From: Paracoccus aestuariivivens
Lineage (GTDB): Bacteria > Pseudomonadota > Alphaproteobacteria > Rhodobacterales > Rhodobacteraceae
Direction of reading: 5' to 3'
Length of the DNA: 58,098 nt
NCBI RefSeq assembly: GCF_009711225.1
Contig: NZ_WMIE01000023.1
Span: 1 to 58,098 of the forward strand
The notes under the pieces were generated by a model that was given only the letters and a program-made list of their open reading frames with translations, was not told where the DNA came from and ran no database searches. Made by a program: the position numbers and the translations under genes. Positions 41,590-50,700 of this stretch are shown here, piece by piece (positions within the stretch are counted from its first letter, which is position 1; each line of letters opens with the position of its first letter).

Positions 41590-42890
41590 GCTTCGACCTC
41601 CACCTTCTCCCATGCGGCAATGACATGGGATTTGAACTCTTCATAGGCCTGATCGAAAGTCGCGCGTGCCCGACGCCATGTGCCGCGGGTCATCTCGCGG
41701 TAGTCGATCTCGTAAATCGAACTGAGGAAGCGCCCGGACTGTTCGACCGCGCGGGTCAATTCGATCGGGTTTTCCGCCATGCGTTCACCAAACACCTGCC
41801 GGAATGCATTCAACATCGCGGTGTGCAGCTCGTTCGAGGGCTCAAAGCGGGTCATCAGGAAGCGGACATCGGCAAAGGCCTTGGGCAGCCGAACCTTCCC
41901 CGTGGGGAAGTTCTCAAAGCCATGCGACAAATCCTCCAAGGCCTCGGCCAACTGGCCGATGAAGCTGGTGGTCGAGTCGTATTCCCAATAGCCGGGGCCA
42001 GAGGGAATATAGAGCATGTCGGCCGCAAAGACCGCGTTCATCGACTGATAGCCGATGGCTGGCGGGCAATCGAACAGAATCAGGTCATAGGCATCATCGG
42101 GCAAGCTATCAAGGAAGCGCGACACCGCACCAAAGAAGGTCCATTCGGGATTCAGGTGCCGGTACTGCGCGCTGGCAAACTCGACGAAGGCAGCATTGGC
42201 ACAGCTGGGCACGATATCGATGGTCGACCAAGCCGTGCGCTTGATGAAGTCGGCAGGCCGCAGGGTGCCAAGCCCCATGTCGCTGATCGACACGGGCAGC
42301 TTGCGCTGGGGCAGGGCGGTCCCCGACTCGGCTCCGGCGGCGGCAGCATTCATCCGCTCGGTCTCGCGCTGAAGGTCGCGGGCCATGATGCCCCAGACGG
42401 TATGATCCTCGCCAACGTCGGACAGACCCATCGAGTGGCTGAGCGTCGCCTGAGGGTCGAAATCGACGACCAGCACGCGATAGCCGTCTAGCGCCGCGGC
42501 ATGGGCGAAATGCAGCGCAACCGTCGACTTGCCCGCACCGCCCTTGAAGTTGGCGATGGCAGCACGCAGTGCGCGCTTGCCTTCGGGGCGGGGCGGCATC
42601 AGCGTCTTCTTGTTGATGCGCACACGGCGGCGCAGCTCATTGATCTCATCTAGCGAGAACCAGCGTTGGCGGCCATCCTCTTCAACTTCCCCGAGGGGAA
42701 GGTTCGGATCAGCCGCCAGCTTGCCGCGGAAGGTGGACTGGTTGATGCGGAAGATCAGCTCGGCCACTTCCCAGCTGGAGAAACGGCGCAGGGTCTTTTC
42801 ATTATCCGGGCTAAAGGTCTGGCGCCGGATCCAGCCCTGCATCTTCAGGGATTGCGACTGCAGTCGGGCAAGGTCTTCGTGTGTATACAT
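41586..42890 (-). CDS. parA: Plasmid partition ATPase ParA
   Basis: 434 residues. An N-terminal extension of about 110 residues with a winged-helix-like part (SWEVAELIFRINQSTFRGKL) makes it a type Ia ParA that can repress its own promoter. The deviant Walker A is ANFKGGAGKSTVALHFAHAA, followed by VLVVDFDPQATLS, and Walker B-like LILFDCPPAIGYQSMNAVFA. It positions ParB-bound plasmid copies. The operator at 42949-42965 is a candidate autoregulatory site. Confidence 0.95.
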   Translation of the reverse strand: MYTHEDLARLQSQSLKMQGWIRRQTFSPDNEKTLRRFSSWEVAELIFRINQSTFRGKLAADPNLPLGEVEEDGRQRWFSLDEINELRRRVRINKKTLMPPRPEGKRALRAAIANFKGGAGKSTVALHFAHAAALDGYRVLVVDFDPQATLSHSMGLSDVGEDHTVWGIMARDLQRETERMNAAAAGAESGTALPQRKLPVSISDMGLGTLRPADFIKRTAWSTIDIVPSCANAAFVEFASAQYRHLNPEWTFFGAVSRFLDSLPDDAYDLILFDCPPAIGYQSMNAVFAADMLYIPSGPGYWEYDSTTSFIGQLAEALEDLSHGFENFPTGKVRLPKAFADVRFLMTRFEPSNELHTAMLNAFRQVFGERMAENPIELTRAVEQSGRFLSSIYEIDYREMTRGTWRRARATFDQAYEEFKSHVIAAWEKVEVEA

Positions 42891-42948
42891 GTTGTGCCTG
42901 TATTCGAGGACGCTAATTTTTGTCTGTTCCGCTTTTACGCCGGATTTG

Positions 42949-42965
42949 CGCTTTAAGCAAAAGCG
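42949..42965. promoter_or_regulatory. Inverted repeat upstream of parA (candidate operator)
   Basis: CGCTTT (42949-42954), AAGCA, AAAGCG (42960-42965), a perfect six-base inverted repeat about 60 bases before the parA start. Type Ia ParA proteins bind such repeats. Confidence 0.4.
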
Positions 42966-43058
42966 AAGTTCAATCGAAACAGGATTTCGTCAATGTCGGT
43001 GTTCTTTGGGCGAATCGCCATTCGAGACAGCGCGAGGCGCGGCTCAACCACAACGCAG

Positions 43059-43140
43059 AATAGGGGACAGGCAATTGAGTGAGATTGACGAATAGGGGAC
43101 GTCTGCGCCAAAATGAGGGACGCCATGGATGACCCCCTAT
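43059..43140. repeat. Iteron-like repeats, candidate plasmid origin
   Basis: AATAGGGGAC occurs at 43059-43068 and again at 43091-43100, and AATGAGGGAC at 43112-43121. An inverted degenerate copy (GACCCCCTAT) lies at 43131-43140. Direct copies are spaced 32 and 21 bases apart, close to three and two helical turns. An AT-rich stretch (43139-43166) follows. Placed between parA and rep, this is the likely replication origin. Confidence 0.65.
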
Positions 43141-43304
43141 ACCAATAATACCATTCTTAATCATGGTTTCAGATCAAGGCTGGCGATCTTGAGCCAAGGC
43201 GCTTGACAGAATCAATCAGCCGGACGCAAATTCGATGAAGAAATCGAAAAGCGTTGTGATCGCCTCAGAAGGCAGCATCGAAGCAGGACGCTTACCAAGA
43301 CAGA

Positions 43305-43321
43305 ACCGCCCTCAAGGCGGT
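43305..43321. promoter_or_regulatory. Inverted repeat upstream of rep
   Basis: ACCGCC (43305-43310), CTCAA, GGCGGT (43316-43321). A six-base-pair hairpin or operator 42 bases before the rep start. It may control initiator synthesis. Confidence 0.35.
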
Positions 43322-43362
43322 CATTGACAGCGACCGGATAATTTCCGGCAGGCAGGGCAGTG

Positions 43363-44037
43363 ATGCAGACGATCAGGGCCGTCGGTCGAGAGGCGGCGTC
43401 GAAGAAATACGACCTTCTCTCGGCCATGATGGCGCATGCGCTGGCGGGTGACCAGCACCGCCAGCGGCTGGTGCTGCGCCTGATGGCCCTGATGACAGCG
43501 CGCTATAATTGGCAACGCGACGAACTGACGGTCGGCCAGCGCGAGATTGCCCGGCTGTGGTGTGTCGATGCAAGGACCGTCAAACGTGACATGGCCCGGC
43601 TGCGCGATCTGGGCTGGGTCGAGGTCAAGCGTCAGGGCGCGCGGGGCCGGGTTTCGGTTCTGGGTCTGAACCTTGAACGGATCATGCTGGATACTCGAAA
43701 AGAATGGGTCAATATCGGCGAGGACTTCGTGAGCAGGGTAGGGGGTGCGACCGTCGAGCCAATCTCGCAGGTCATTCCGTTTCCGCGCTCCGTCGCTTCA
43801 GTGCCGAAAGGGACGTGGGGTGAGGCATGCCGCAGGCTGGCTGATGAGGATCAGGGACTTTGCGACAGTTGGTTTGGTGCGCTGGTCGATGGCGGCATTG
43901 TGGACGGTTGCCTGACGCTGATCGCTCCCAGCCGCTTTCACGCGAATTACGTTCGTACTCACTTGCTGGACCGTCTGATTATCGCAGTCCGGCGCAGCGA
44001 CGCCTCAGTCGGTCATGTGCGGATTGAGATCACCTGA
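43363..44037 (+). CDS. DnaA-like plasmid replication initiator
   Basis: 224 residues from ATG 43363 (a GTG three bases earlier is also possible). The N-terminal part carries a winged-helix DNA-binding region (LTVGQREIARLWCVDARTVK, RDMARLRDLGWVEVKRQGAR). The C-terminal part (TWGEACRRLADEDQGLCDSW, LTLIAPSRFHANYVRTHLLD) resembles domain I of DnaA. This mix defines the DnaA-like replicases of Rhodobacterales plasmids. It should bind the iterons just upstream. Its divergent position to parAB is the standard replicon layout. Confidence 0.88.
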   Translation: MQTIRAVGREAASKKYDLLSAMMAHALAGDQHRQRLVLRLMALMTARYNWQRDELTVGQREIARLWCVDARTVKRDMARLRDLGWVEVKRQGARGRVSVLGLNLERIMLDTRKEWVNIGEDFVSRVGGATVEPISQVIPFPRSVASVPKGTWGEACRRLADEDQGLCDSWFGALVDGGIVDGCLTLIAPSRFHANYVRTHLLDRLIIAVRRSDASVGHVRIEIT

Positions 44038-44129
44038 CACTGTCTGGTTTTCTGAACGCGCTTCTTAATTGGTCCCCAAACCGAGTGCGTCGTCTCCGCA
44101 GGCGAGGCTGACATGGCCCTTGCTGAGCG

Positions 44130-44640
44130 ACCCACGGGCGCCATTGGTTCAAGCCCAATGGCGAGCGATGGCCTTCGTTGCAACCATGATCCGAACCCGG
44201 TTCGACGGGAACATCACGAGCGGGCCTTCTGCGGTCAAGACCAGCTCCGCAACACGTTCTGCGGGCGCCGTCCGATTCAGACGCAGTGTGAGAGGGCTAA
44301 TGATTAGATCGATCGGCGCCGTAACCGGCGTTTCGGACGGCTTTTGCTACGCCAAAGAGCGCACCAAGCTCCGCTCCCGTAATCTCGGGCACCACCAGCT
44401 TGCCTTGCCGGGCCAGCATGCACCACGCGGACAAATGGTTCGCTTTCAACGACGCGCGCCGCGGCACCTCGTTCACCGACACGCCTGCCACCAATGTCTC
44501 GGCAACGATCCGGGCCTTCGCCTCGTCGGATTGATACCGCTTGGCTGCTGGAGCCGCCAAAAGCTCCACAAACCCAACGGCCTCCATAGGGCGCTCACGA
44601 TGACACCTCCCGTGCAAATCTCCGCAGGGAGCCGCATCGC
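44130..44640 (-). mobile_element. Degenerate IS66-family element (tnpA and start of tnpB)
   Basis: On the minus strand, 44617-44297 encodes an IS66 TnpA (OrfA) protein: KRYQSDEAKARIVAETLVAG and VSVNEVPRRASLKANHLSAW. The frame is then lost, but RTAPAERVAELVLTAEG (about 44270-44220) is the TnpA end, and MFPSNRVRIMVATKA starting at 44214 is the start of TnpB. TnpB is cut after about 15 codons and TnpC is absent. No matching ends were found. Confidence 0.8.
44297..44617 (-). pseudogene. tnpA: IS66 tnpA remnant
   Basis: An open 106-codon frame covering the helix-turn-helix core of the IS66 accessory protein TnpA. It begins out of context and ends in a frame-shifted tail (YGADRSNH) instead of the normal C-terminus, which survives in another frame. 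It cannot be functional without TnpB and TnpC. Confidence 0.75.
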
Positions 44641-44880
44641 AGCTTCCGGATTCTGCAGGAAGGTGCGGTGAGGACGCCGCTTACTTCCTTCATTCCACCA
44701 CCAACTTTCGCCCGTTGCTCCACGGTGCCGCGATTTGGGAGGCTTTGCCTAAGCGGAGGCCATCGGTAACATAAGCGGCCTGAACTAAGCTGATAGAAGC
44801 AGAGATTTGCGAAATCGCACGCTCAGACTCACTTACTGTTTTGGATAATAGTTCGTCTGTTGGGCGGCCCTGATGACTAT

Positions 44881-44897
44881 CTTACCCAAAAAGATAA
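44881..44897. promoter_or_regulatory. Degenerate HipB operator
   Basis: CTTACCCAAAAAGATAA resembles the perfect palindrome 50 bases downstream in its left half. Together they could form paired HipB sites. Confidence 0.4.
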
Positions 44898-44930
44898 AAT
44901 GGATTGCTGAAGCCCGTTCATCGCTGTAAT

Positions 44931-44948
44931 CTTACCTAAATAGGTAAG
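44931..44948. promoter_or_regulatory. HipB operator overlapping the hipBA ribosome site
   Basis: CTTACCTAAATAGGTAAG is a perfect palindrome (seven-base arms, four-base centre). Its right arm runs into the AAGGA used for the GTG start at 44960. HipB-type repressors bind such sites and autoregulate. Confidence 0.65.
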
Positions 44949-44959
44949 GAGTTGAACCG

Positions 44960-45250
44960 GTGATCACTGATAACGAGCGCCAACTGCTTCATCATATGGG
45001 CCAACGCATCCGAGAGGTTAGAAACTCTCAGGGCCTGACGCTGGATCAACTCGCCCGTCTCACTGGTATCAGCGCCCCGGCACTGTCGCTGATAGAGACG
45101 GCGAAACGTGATCCTCGATTGACAACGCTTGCCCGTATTGCAGATGCGCTACGCTTGCCAGTTTCGAGATTGATCGAGGCCGAGGCCGCAGCCAGCACAA
45201 CGCTTAGCGGTGACGCATCACAAGGCTATGACCTCGGAGACTACCAATGA
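44960..45250 (+). CDS. hipB: HipB-like antitoxin and repressor
   Basis: 96 residues with GTG start 44960, AAGGA at 44946-44950. It has an Xre-type helix-turn-helix (LTLDQLARLTGISAPALSLI, KRDPRLTTLARIADALRL). It is larger than many HipB proteins by a short C-terminal tail ending GYDLGDYQ. It represses the operon and restrains HipA. The stop overlaps the hipA start by ATGA. Confidence 0.9.
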   Translation: MITDNERQLLHHMGQRIREVRNSQGLTLDQLARLTGISAPALSLIETAKRDPRLTTLARIADALRLPVSRLIEAEAAASTTLSGDASQGYDLGDYQ

Positions 45251-46554
45251 CGGCCTCTGTCCCGATTTGGTTTGACCAATTCCAGGTTGGACAAGTCGAA
45301 GTCGCAGCCGATGGTGCGCTGTCACTGCGATATGCAGAGCCATGGCTGCAGACTGCCGGGGCATTTCCGCTTTCCGTTACCATGCCGCTGCGGCCTGATC
45401 CTTTTCCGTCCGATCTCATATCGCCTTGGCTTGCGAACCTGCTGCCGGAAGAGCAGCAACTGCAGCTCCTGACGCGGTCACTGGGTTTGGACCAGGCGGA
45501 TGTGCTGGCAGTGCTTAAAGAGATAGGGGGCGATACTGCGGGCGCGCTATCGTTTGGTGAACCGTCGGATCGTGGCCGCTGGGCCTATACGCCGCTCACG
45601 GAACTCTATCGGACCAGCGATGAACAGGAAGCACTGGAACGTCATTTTCAGGATCTGGGCCGCAGGCCGTTCCTTGTGGGCGAGGAGGGCGTGCGTCAGT
45701 CCCTTGCAGGGGGTCAGAAAAAATCAGCTTTAGCCGTTCTTGCTGCCGATGGAGCGCCTGTGCTGCGCTTGCCCGGCAAAGGAGACATACTTGCCGTACC
45801 CCGCAATGGCGCGCCCTCTACGCTGATCGTGAAACCTGACAATCCCAATCTACCCGGCATCACCGAGAATGAAGTCTGGTGCCTGCGCATGGCACAGGCT
45901 ATCGGCATTGAAGCCGCACAGACGACGGTCTTGCAGGCAACCGAGCGCACGGCAATCTGCGTCTTGCGCTATGATCGCAGGCTTGGCCGCGACGGTCAGT
46001 TGTTCCGCCTGCACCAAGAAGACTTCGCTCAAGCGAATGGTTTGCCGCCTGGGCGTAAGTATGAGCGCGGTACCTTGCCCGGTCTCGACTTGAAAACGCT
46101 TCTCGAAACAGGACGCCATGTCAGCGCGAGTGACGCGCTGGCGCTGCTCGACCAGGTCATCTTCAACATCCTTGTTGCCAACACCGATGCCCATGCGAAA
46201 AACTACTCCTTGATCCTGCCCGTGGGGGCGACACCGCGACTGGCGCCACTTTACGATGTGTCGTCGGTATTGCCTTGGCCGCATGTCGTGCAGAGCTTCG
46301 CGCAAAAGATCGCCGGGAAAAAAAGGACATCAGAGCAGATCTCGGGTCGACACTGGGAAGCGATTGCCCGCGAGATCGGATATCGCCCGACCGATGTTCG
46401 CAATCGGGTTCAGGAGCTCGTCGACAAAATGGTGGCCAATAGGGTGGCGGTCACCGAGCAGGTTGCTGCGTTGGCGGGTGCGACCGAGGGCTATGCCGCG
46501 GAGGCTGCCGAGTTGATTGAAGAGAATGCGCGTCGCATCGCTGGGCGATTGTAA
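45247..46554 (+). CDS. hipA: HipA-family serine/threonine kinase toxin
   Basis: 435 residues, normal length. N-terminal subdomain: VPIWFDQFQVGQVEVAADGA. The glycine-rich loop and kinase core run through KKSALAVLAADGAPVLRLPG, LIVKPDNPNLPGITENEVWC and LRYDRRLGRDGQLFRLHQED. The catalytic and metal-binding part is FNILVANTDAHAKNYSLIL with LYDVSSVLPWP. E. coli HipA phosphorylates glutamyl-tRNA synthetase and causes persistence. The frame is intact, so the toxin is probably active. IS256 debris starts right after it. Confidence 0.93.
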   Translation: MTASVPIWFDQFQVGQVEVAADGALSLRYAEPWLQTAGAFPLSVTMPLRPDPFPSDLISPWLANLLPEEQQLQLLTRSLGLDQADVLAVLKEIGGDTAGALSFGEPSDRGRWAYTPLTELYRTSDEQEALERHFQDLGRRPFLVGEEGVRQSLAGGQKKSALAVLAADGAPVLRLPGKGDILAVPRNGAPSTLIVKPDNPNLPGITENEVWCLRMAQAIGIEAAQTTVLQATERTAICVLRYDRRLGRDGQLFRLHQEDFAQANGLPPGRKYERGTLPGLDLKTLLETGRHVSASDALALLDQVIFNILVANTDAHAKNYSLILPVGATPRLAPLYDVSSVLPWPHVVQSFAQKIAGKKRTSEQISGRHWEAIAREIGYRPTDVRNRVQELVDKMVANRVAVTEQVAALAGATEGYAAEAAELIEENARRIAGRL

Positions 46555-46600
46555 TCGATAACTGGGAAAGCTGCGAATTTCTGAAGGGCGGTCAGAGCAC

Positions 46601-46804
46601 TGTTGGACACCCAATGCCATCGAGCGTCTGAACGAAGAATTCCGACGCCGCATCAAGACCCAGACCATGCTGCCCTGCGCCGAAACTGTTCCGATGCTGC
46701 TCTGGGCGCTTCTGGCATAAGGCCAGATCCAGATGCGCAAGATCGACGGCTGGGAAACCATCTCTCAGCCTCTCGAACCGATGTCTCTTGACCTCGCCGC
46801 CTAA
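46601..46804 (+). pseudogene. IS256-family transposase C-terminal remnant
   Basis: The plus-strand frame reads WTPNAIERLNEEFRRRIKTQ, then LLWALLA, a TAA at 46718-46720, and GQIQMRKIDGWETISQPLEP to a final stop at 46802-46804. It is the last 68 codons of an IS256-type (mutator) transposase, with a premature stop and no 5' part. Confidence 0.85.
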
Positions 46805-46820
46805 CCGGAGCCAATTTCAC

Positions 46821-47003
46821 ATGCTCGGAGCGAGCCGCCAGCGAATTTCCACAGCATTCACGACACGACCCCAACTCCTGTTCGGCCTGGCATGGGACAT
46901 GGCGCGGCCCGAGGCGATCACGGCGCAGGATGTCCTGCGCGCCGGGCTTGGCGCGGTGCTTCTGGTCACCGGCGCCTTCGTCATCCTGTCGCGCCATGCT
47001 TAG
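46821..47003 (+). CDS. Possible membrane protein fragment (60 aa)
   Basis: A frame with one C-terminal transmembrane helix (GLGAVLLVTGAFVILSRHA) after a polar start (TTRPQLLFGLAWDMARPEAI). It begins in the former IS256 end, so it is probably the 3' part of a gene cut by the insertion. No family recognised. Confidence 0.3.
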   Translation: MLGASRQRISTAFTTRPQLLFGLAWDMARPEAITAQDVLRAGLGAVLLVTGAFVILSRHA

Positions 47004-47135
47004 GCAGCTTGCCTTGAGGTGGCCAGCTTTGGGAGATCTGCTCCGGCAGTCGGTTGACGGCTCCCGGCTTTCTGCAAGAAATGGTAGGGGAACGCGTGAC
47101 TGAACCGCGCTTGGCCCGGATGCAGGAGGGTGAGG

Positions 47136-47561
47136 ATGCAGCCCAGAATTTCCGTGCTCACGCTGGGTGTCGCCGATCTTGATCGCGCGCTCGCCTTCTA
47201 CCGCGATGGCCTCGGCCTTCCGACCGAGGGCATTGTAGGTCGCGAGTTCGAACATGGCGCGGTTGCCTTCTTCGAACTCGCGCACGGGTTGCGGCTCGCA
47301 ATATGGGCGCAGGATGACATTGCCCATGACACGGGAATGCCGAAGCAGCCGGTCAGTTCCACGTCCTTCACCATCGGTCACAATGTCAGGCATCGCGAGG
47401 AGGTGGATCAGGTGATGGAGGCCGCTCGTCGCGCCGGTGCGGAGATCGTCAAGACAGCTCAGGGCACGTTCTATGGCGGCTATGCTGGCTATTTCCGTGA
47501 TCCCGATGGGCATCTGCGGGAGGTCGTCTGGAATCCCGAAATGATGCCTCGGGACGATTGA
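47136..47561 (+). CDS. VOC-family (glyoxalase/bleomycin resistance-like) protein
   Basis: 141 residues from ATG 47136, with AGGAGGG at 47124-47130. Two beta-alpha-beta-beta-beta halves: ISVLTLGVADLDRALAFYRD opens the first, and YAGYFRDPDGHLREVVWNPE closes the second. Metal-binding positions are only partly recognisable (a Glu in the last strand, no clear first His), so the enzyme reaction cannot be predicted. It stands alone between the IS debris and the SNF2 gene. Confidence 0.88.
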   Translation: MQPRISVLTLGVADLDRALAFYRDGLGLPTEGIVGREFEHGAVAFFELAHGLRLAIWAQDDIAHDTGMPKQPVSSTSFTIGHNVRHREEVDQVMEAARRAGAEIVKTAQGTFYGGYAGYFRDPDGHLREVVWNPEMMPRDD

Positions 47562-47712
47562 CCGGTGGCCCGGGATGCTGCGCGGCGGTCGGCGCATGCC
47601 TATGGCTTTGGCCTGAACGTTCGTCGCAATTCATCGTTGCGCCTCTCCGCGGCAAGGCCTTGCCTTTCCGCGTCGCCTTGTGCTCAAGCCTTCTGGCGGG
47701 AACTGTGGTTGC

Positions 47713-50700
47713 ATGATGCGGATTGAAGACCATTTTGACAGCGCCACGGCAGCGCGGGGCAGGGATTATTTCCGGCGCGGCTTCGTGCGGGACGTCGATG
47801 CCTTGCCGAATGGACATTTGCAGGCGCGGGTCGTGAATGACCGGGGCAGAACCTATAAGCAACATATCGTCTTCCAGGGCGGTTTGATCGACGGGCTGTG
47901 CTCCTGCCCGGTCGGCTATAATTGCAAGCATGTCGCTGCGGTGCTGCTGCAATGGGATAAGCGCGAAACCCCAGGAATTTCTGCCGCTTTGCCCATGGGG
48001 ACGCGGAACTGGCTGGAGAGCCTCGAGAGATATACCGCAAAGCCCGATCCGGCTCCGAGCCGACCGCAGGAATACCCAGCCGCGGTCAAGGAACGCCTGC
48101 TCTATGTACTGATGGCATCGGGGCCTCAGGTCAAACTCGACATCTACAAGGGTCGGATCAATGCTGCTGGGACTGGGCTGAACCAATCCATTACCCGCTA
48201 CGACGCCCTGCATGCGATGCGCAGCGCGGAACCAGCGAAGTTCATCCGCCCCTTGGATTTGGAACTCCTCGCGGCGTTGGCACAGGCGCGGCTTTGGGAT
48301 GCTTCCTACAGCTATGGCCTGCCCGAACTTCTGCGTCCCAAGGGAGAGGACGCGCTCGCCCTGTTGCGCAGGCTTTGTGAGAGCGGGCGCTTCCTGCATG
48401 CCAACGCGCCGGATGCGCAGCTGCGCTGGTCAGACACCCGTCACGAGGCCAGATTGGGCTGGCGGTTGAGCCCGGATGGCAATCAGCGTCTGGGCTTCGA
48501 GGATGGGGCAGGGCAGGTCCTCGAGCTTTGTGCGCTCGAGGGGGCGACCATCTGGATCGACCGGCAGGGCGGGTTGATCGGCCATCTGGCCCAGACGCTC
48601 GATGAGGCTGCATTGCGGCTGGTTACCGCCAGCCCGCTCGTCACCTCACAGGAAGCCGCAGCGCTCGCCGTGGCCCTGCCCGAGGCGATTGCGGGCATAA
48701 CCTTGCCGCCACCGCGCAGCACAAGGCGGGTGAAACGCGCATCCAGGACCCGTTGCGTCCGATTGATCCTCGGCGCCGAGCAGGCCAAGGACGGTCCGCG
48801 CGGCTGGGGCAATGCTGTGCAACTGCCGACGCTCAGCTTGGGCTTTGCCTATGACGGCATCGACGCGCCCGAGGACGGCACAGATCCGCGTTTTGTCGAT
48901 GCCGGAGAACTCGTCAGCCTGACCCGCGATCCCGCTTGGGAAACCTCCTGCCGAACCCGCCTGCTCAACGCCGGGGCCCTGCCGGTCGAGGAATTGGAGA
49001 ACTACTGGCCCAGCGAGCGTATGCTCTCCGGCGGCTTCGTCTTCGCCGATGGCGAGATGAGCCTGCATCGCGATGAAATAACCCGAACGCGCGACGCCTT
49101 GGATTTCGCGTTCGGTCTGGTGCCCGCGCTGCGTCGCGAAGGCTGGGAGATCACCGAGACGGCGAAATGGCCCTTCCGCCTGAGCCCGGAAGCGGCCTCG
49201 CTCTCGGTCTTCACCCGCAATGAAGCGGGCGAGGCCTTTCAGGGCCATGACTGGTTCTCTCTGGGCTTTTCGGCCGAGATCGGCGGCAAGGCGCTCGACG
49301 TCGCCCCCATGCTGGCGGCCTGCCTCGAGCAGATCCGCGCGGATTGGGACGAGGTGCCCGATCTAGAAACCCTGACGCGGCTCCTCGCCGAGCGGCCGAT
49401 CTATCTCGATCGCGGCAAGGCTGGCTATGTGGCGCTGGACCTCTCACCTGCCGCACCGCTGATGCATCTTTTCCTGCGCCATCACGCCGAGTTAGGGGCG
49501 CTGCATCCGACCGATGCCGATGTGGCGCGACTGGCCGAAGAGGCGCTCTCCGGAAGCACGGTGCGCTTCGCAGACCATGCCGGCATTCTGCCACTGGCCC
49601 GTCATCTCGCGGCACTGGCCAATGCCGAAGAACTGCAACCGCCTGCAGGATTGAAAGCGCAGATGCGGCATTACCAGGCCTTTGGTGCGGCATGGATGAA
49701 CAGCCTGCTGACGGCGGGTTTCGGGGCTGTGCTGGCCGATGACATGGGTTTGGGCAAGACTGTCCAGACCCTTGCGCTGCTGCAGGCCCGTCGGGAGGCG
49801 GGGGCAAAAGGCGCGGCGCTGCTGATCGTGCCGACCAGCCTGCTGCATGGCTGGCAGGCGCAGGCCGCGCAATTCACGCCGGAACTGCGCTTGCTCACCC
49901 TGCATGGCCCGGAGCGCAAAGGCCAGCGCGAGCAGATCGACGAGGCAGATCTCGTCATCACTACCTATCCTTTGCTGGCCCGCGACCGCGACTGGCTGGC
50001 CGGGCAGGAATGGCCTCTGGTCATTCTCGACGAGGCCCAGACTCTGAAGAACCCGGCCTCGCAATTGGCCAAGGCGCTGCGCGAGATCCCGGCGCAAGGG
50101 CGCCTCGCCCTGACCGGCACGCCGATGGAAAACTCGCTGCAAGATCTCTGGACGCTCTTCGACTGGGTCCTGCCCGGGCTTTTGGGCGATCGGAAACGGT
50201 TCCAGACCCTGTTCCGCAGCCCGATCGAGAAACATGGCGATGCGACTGCGCAGGCCCGGCTGAACCGCCGCCTGCGCCCCTTCCTGTTGCGCCGCACCAA
50301 GGAGCAGGTGGCTGCGGAACTGCCGCCGCGCACCGAGATCCTCGATCTGGTGACGCTGCCCAAGGCGCAGCAGGCGCTTTATGAGACGGTGCGCAGCGCC
50401 ATGGATCAGCGCGTGCGCGAGGCCATCGACGCGCGTGGGCTGGCCGCGGCCCGGATCACCGTGCTCGATGCCCTCCTGAAACTGCGGCAGGTCTGTTGCG
50501 ATCCGGCTCTGGCCAAGACCGAGGCCGCGCGTTCGGTCAGTGACAGCGCCAAGCGCCAGCGGTTGCGCGAATTGCTGGCCGAACTCGTCGCCGAAGGCCG
50601 CCGCGTTCTGGTGTTCTCGCAATTCGTCGAGATGCTGAACCTGATCGAGGCCGACCTGAACGCTGCCGGAATTGCCAGCCTGCGCCTGACCGGCGAGACG

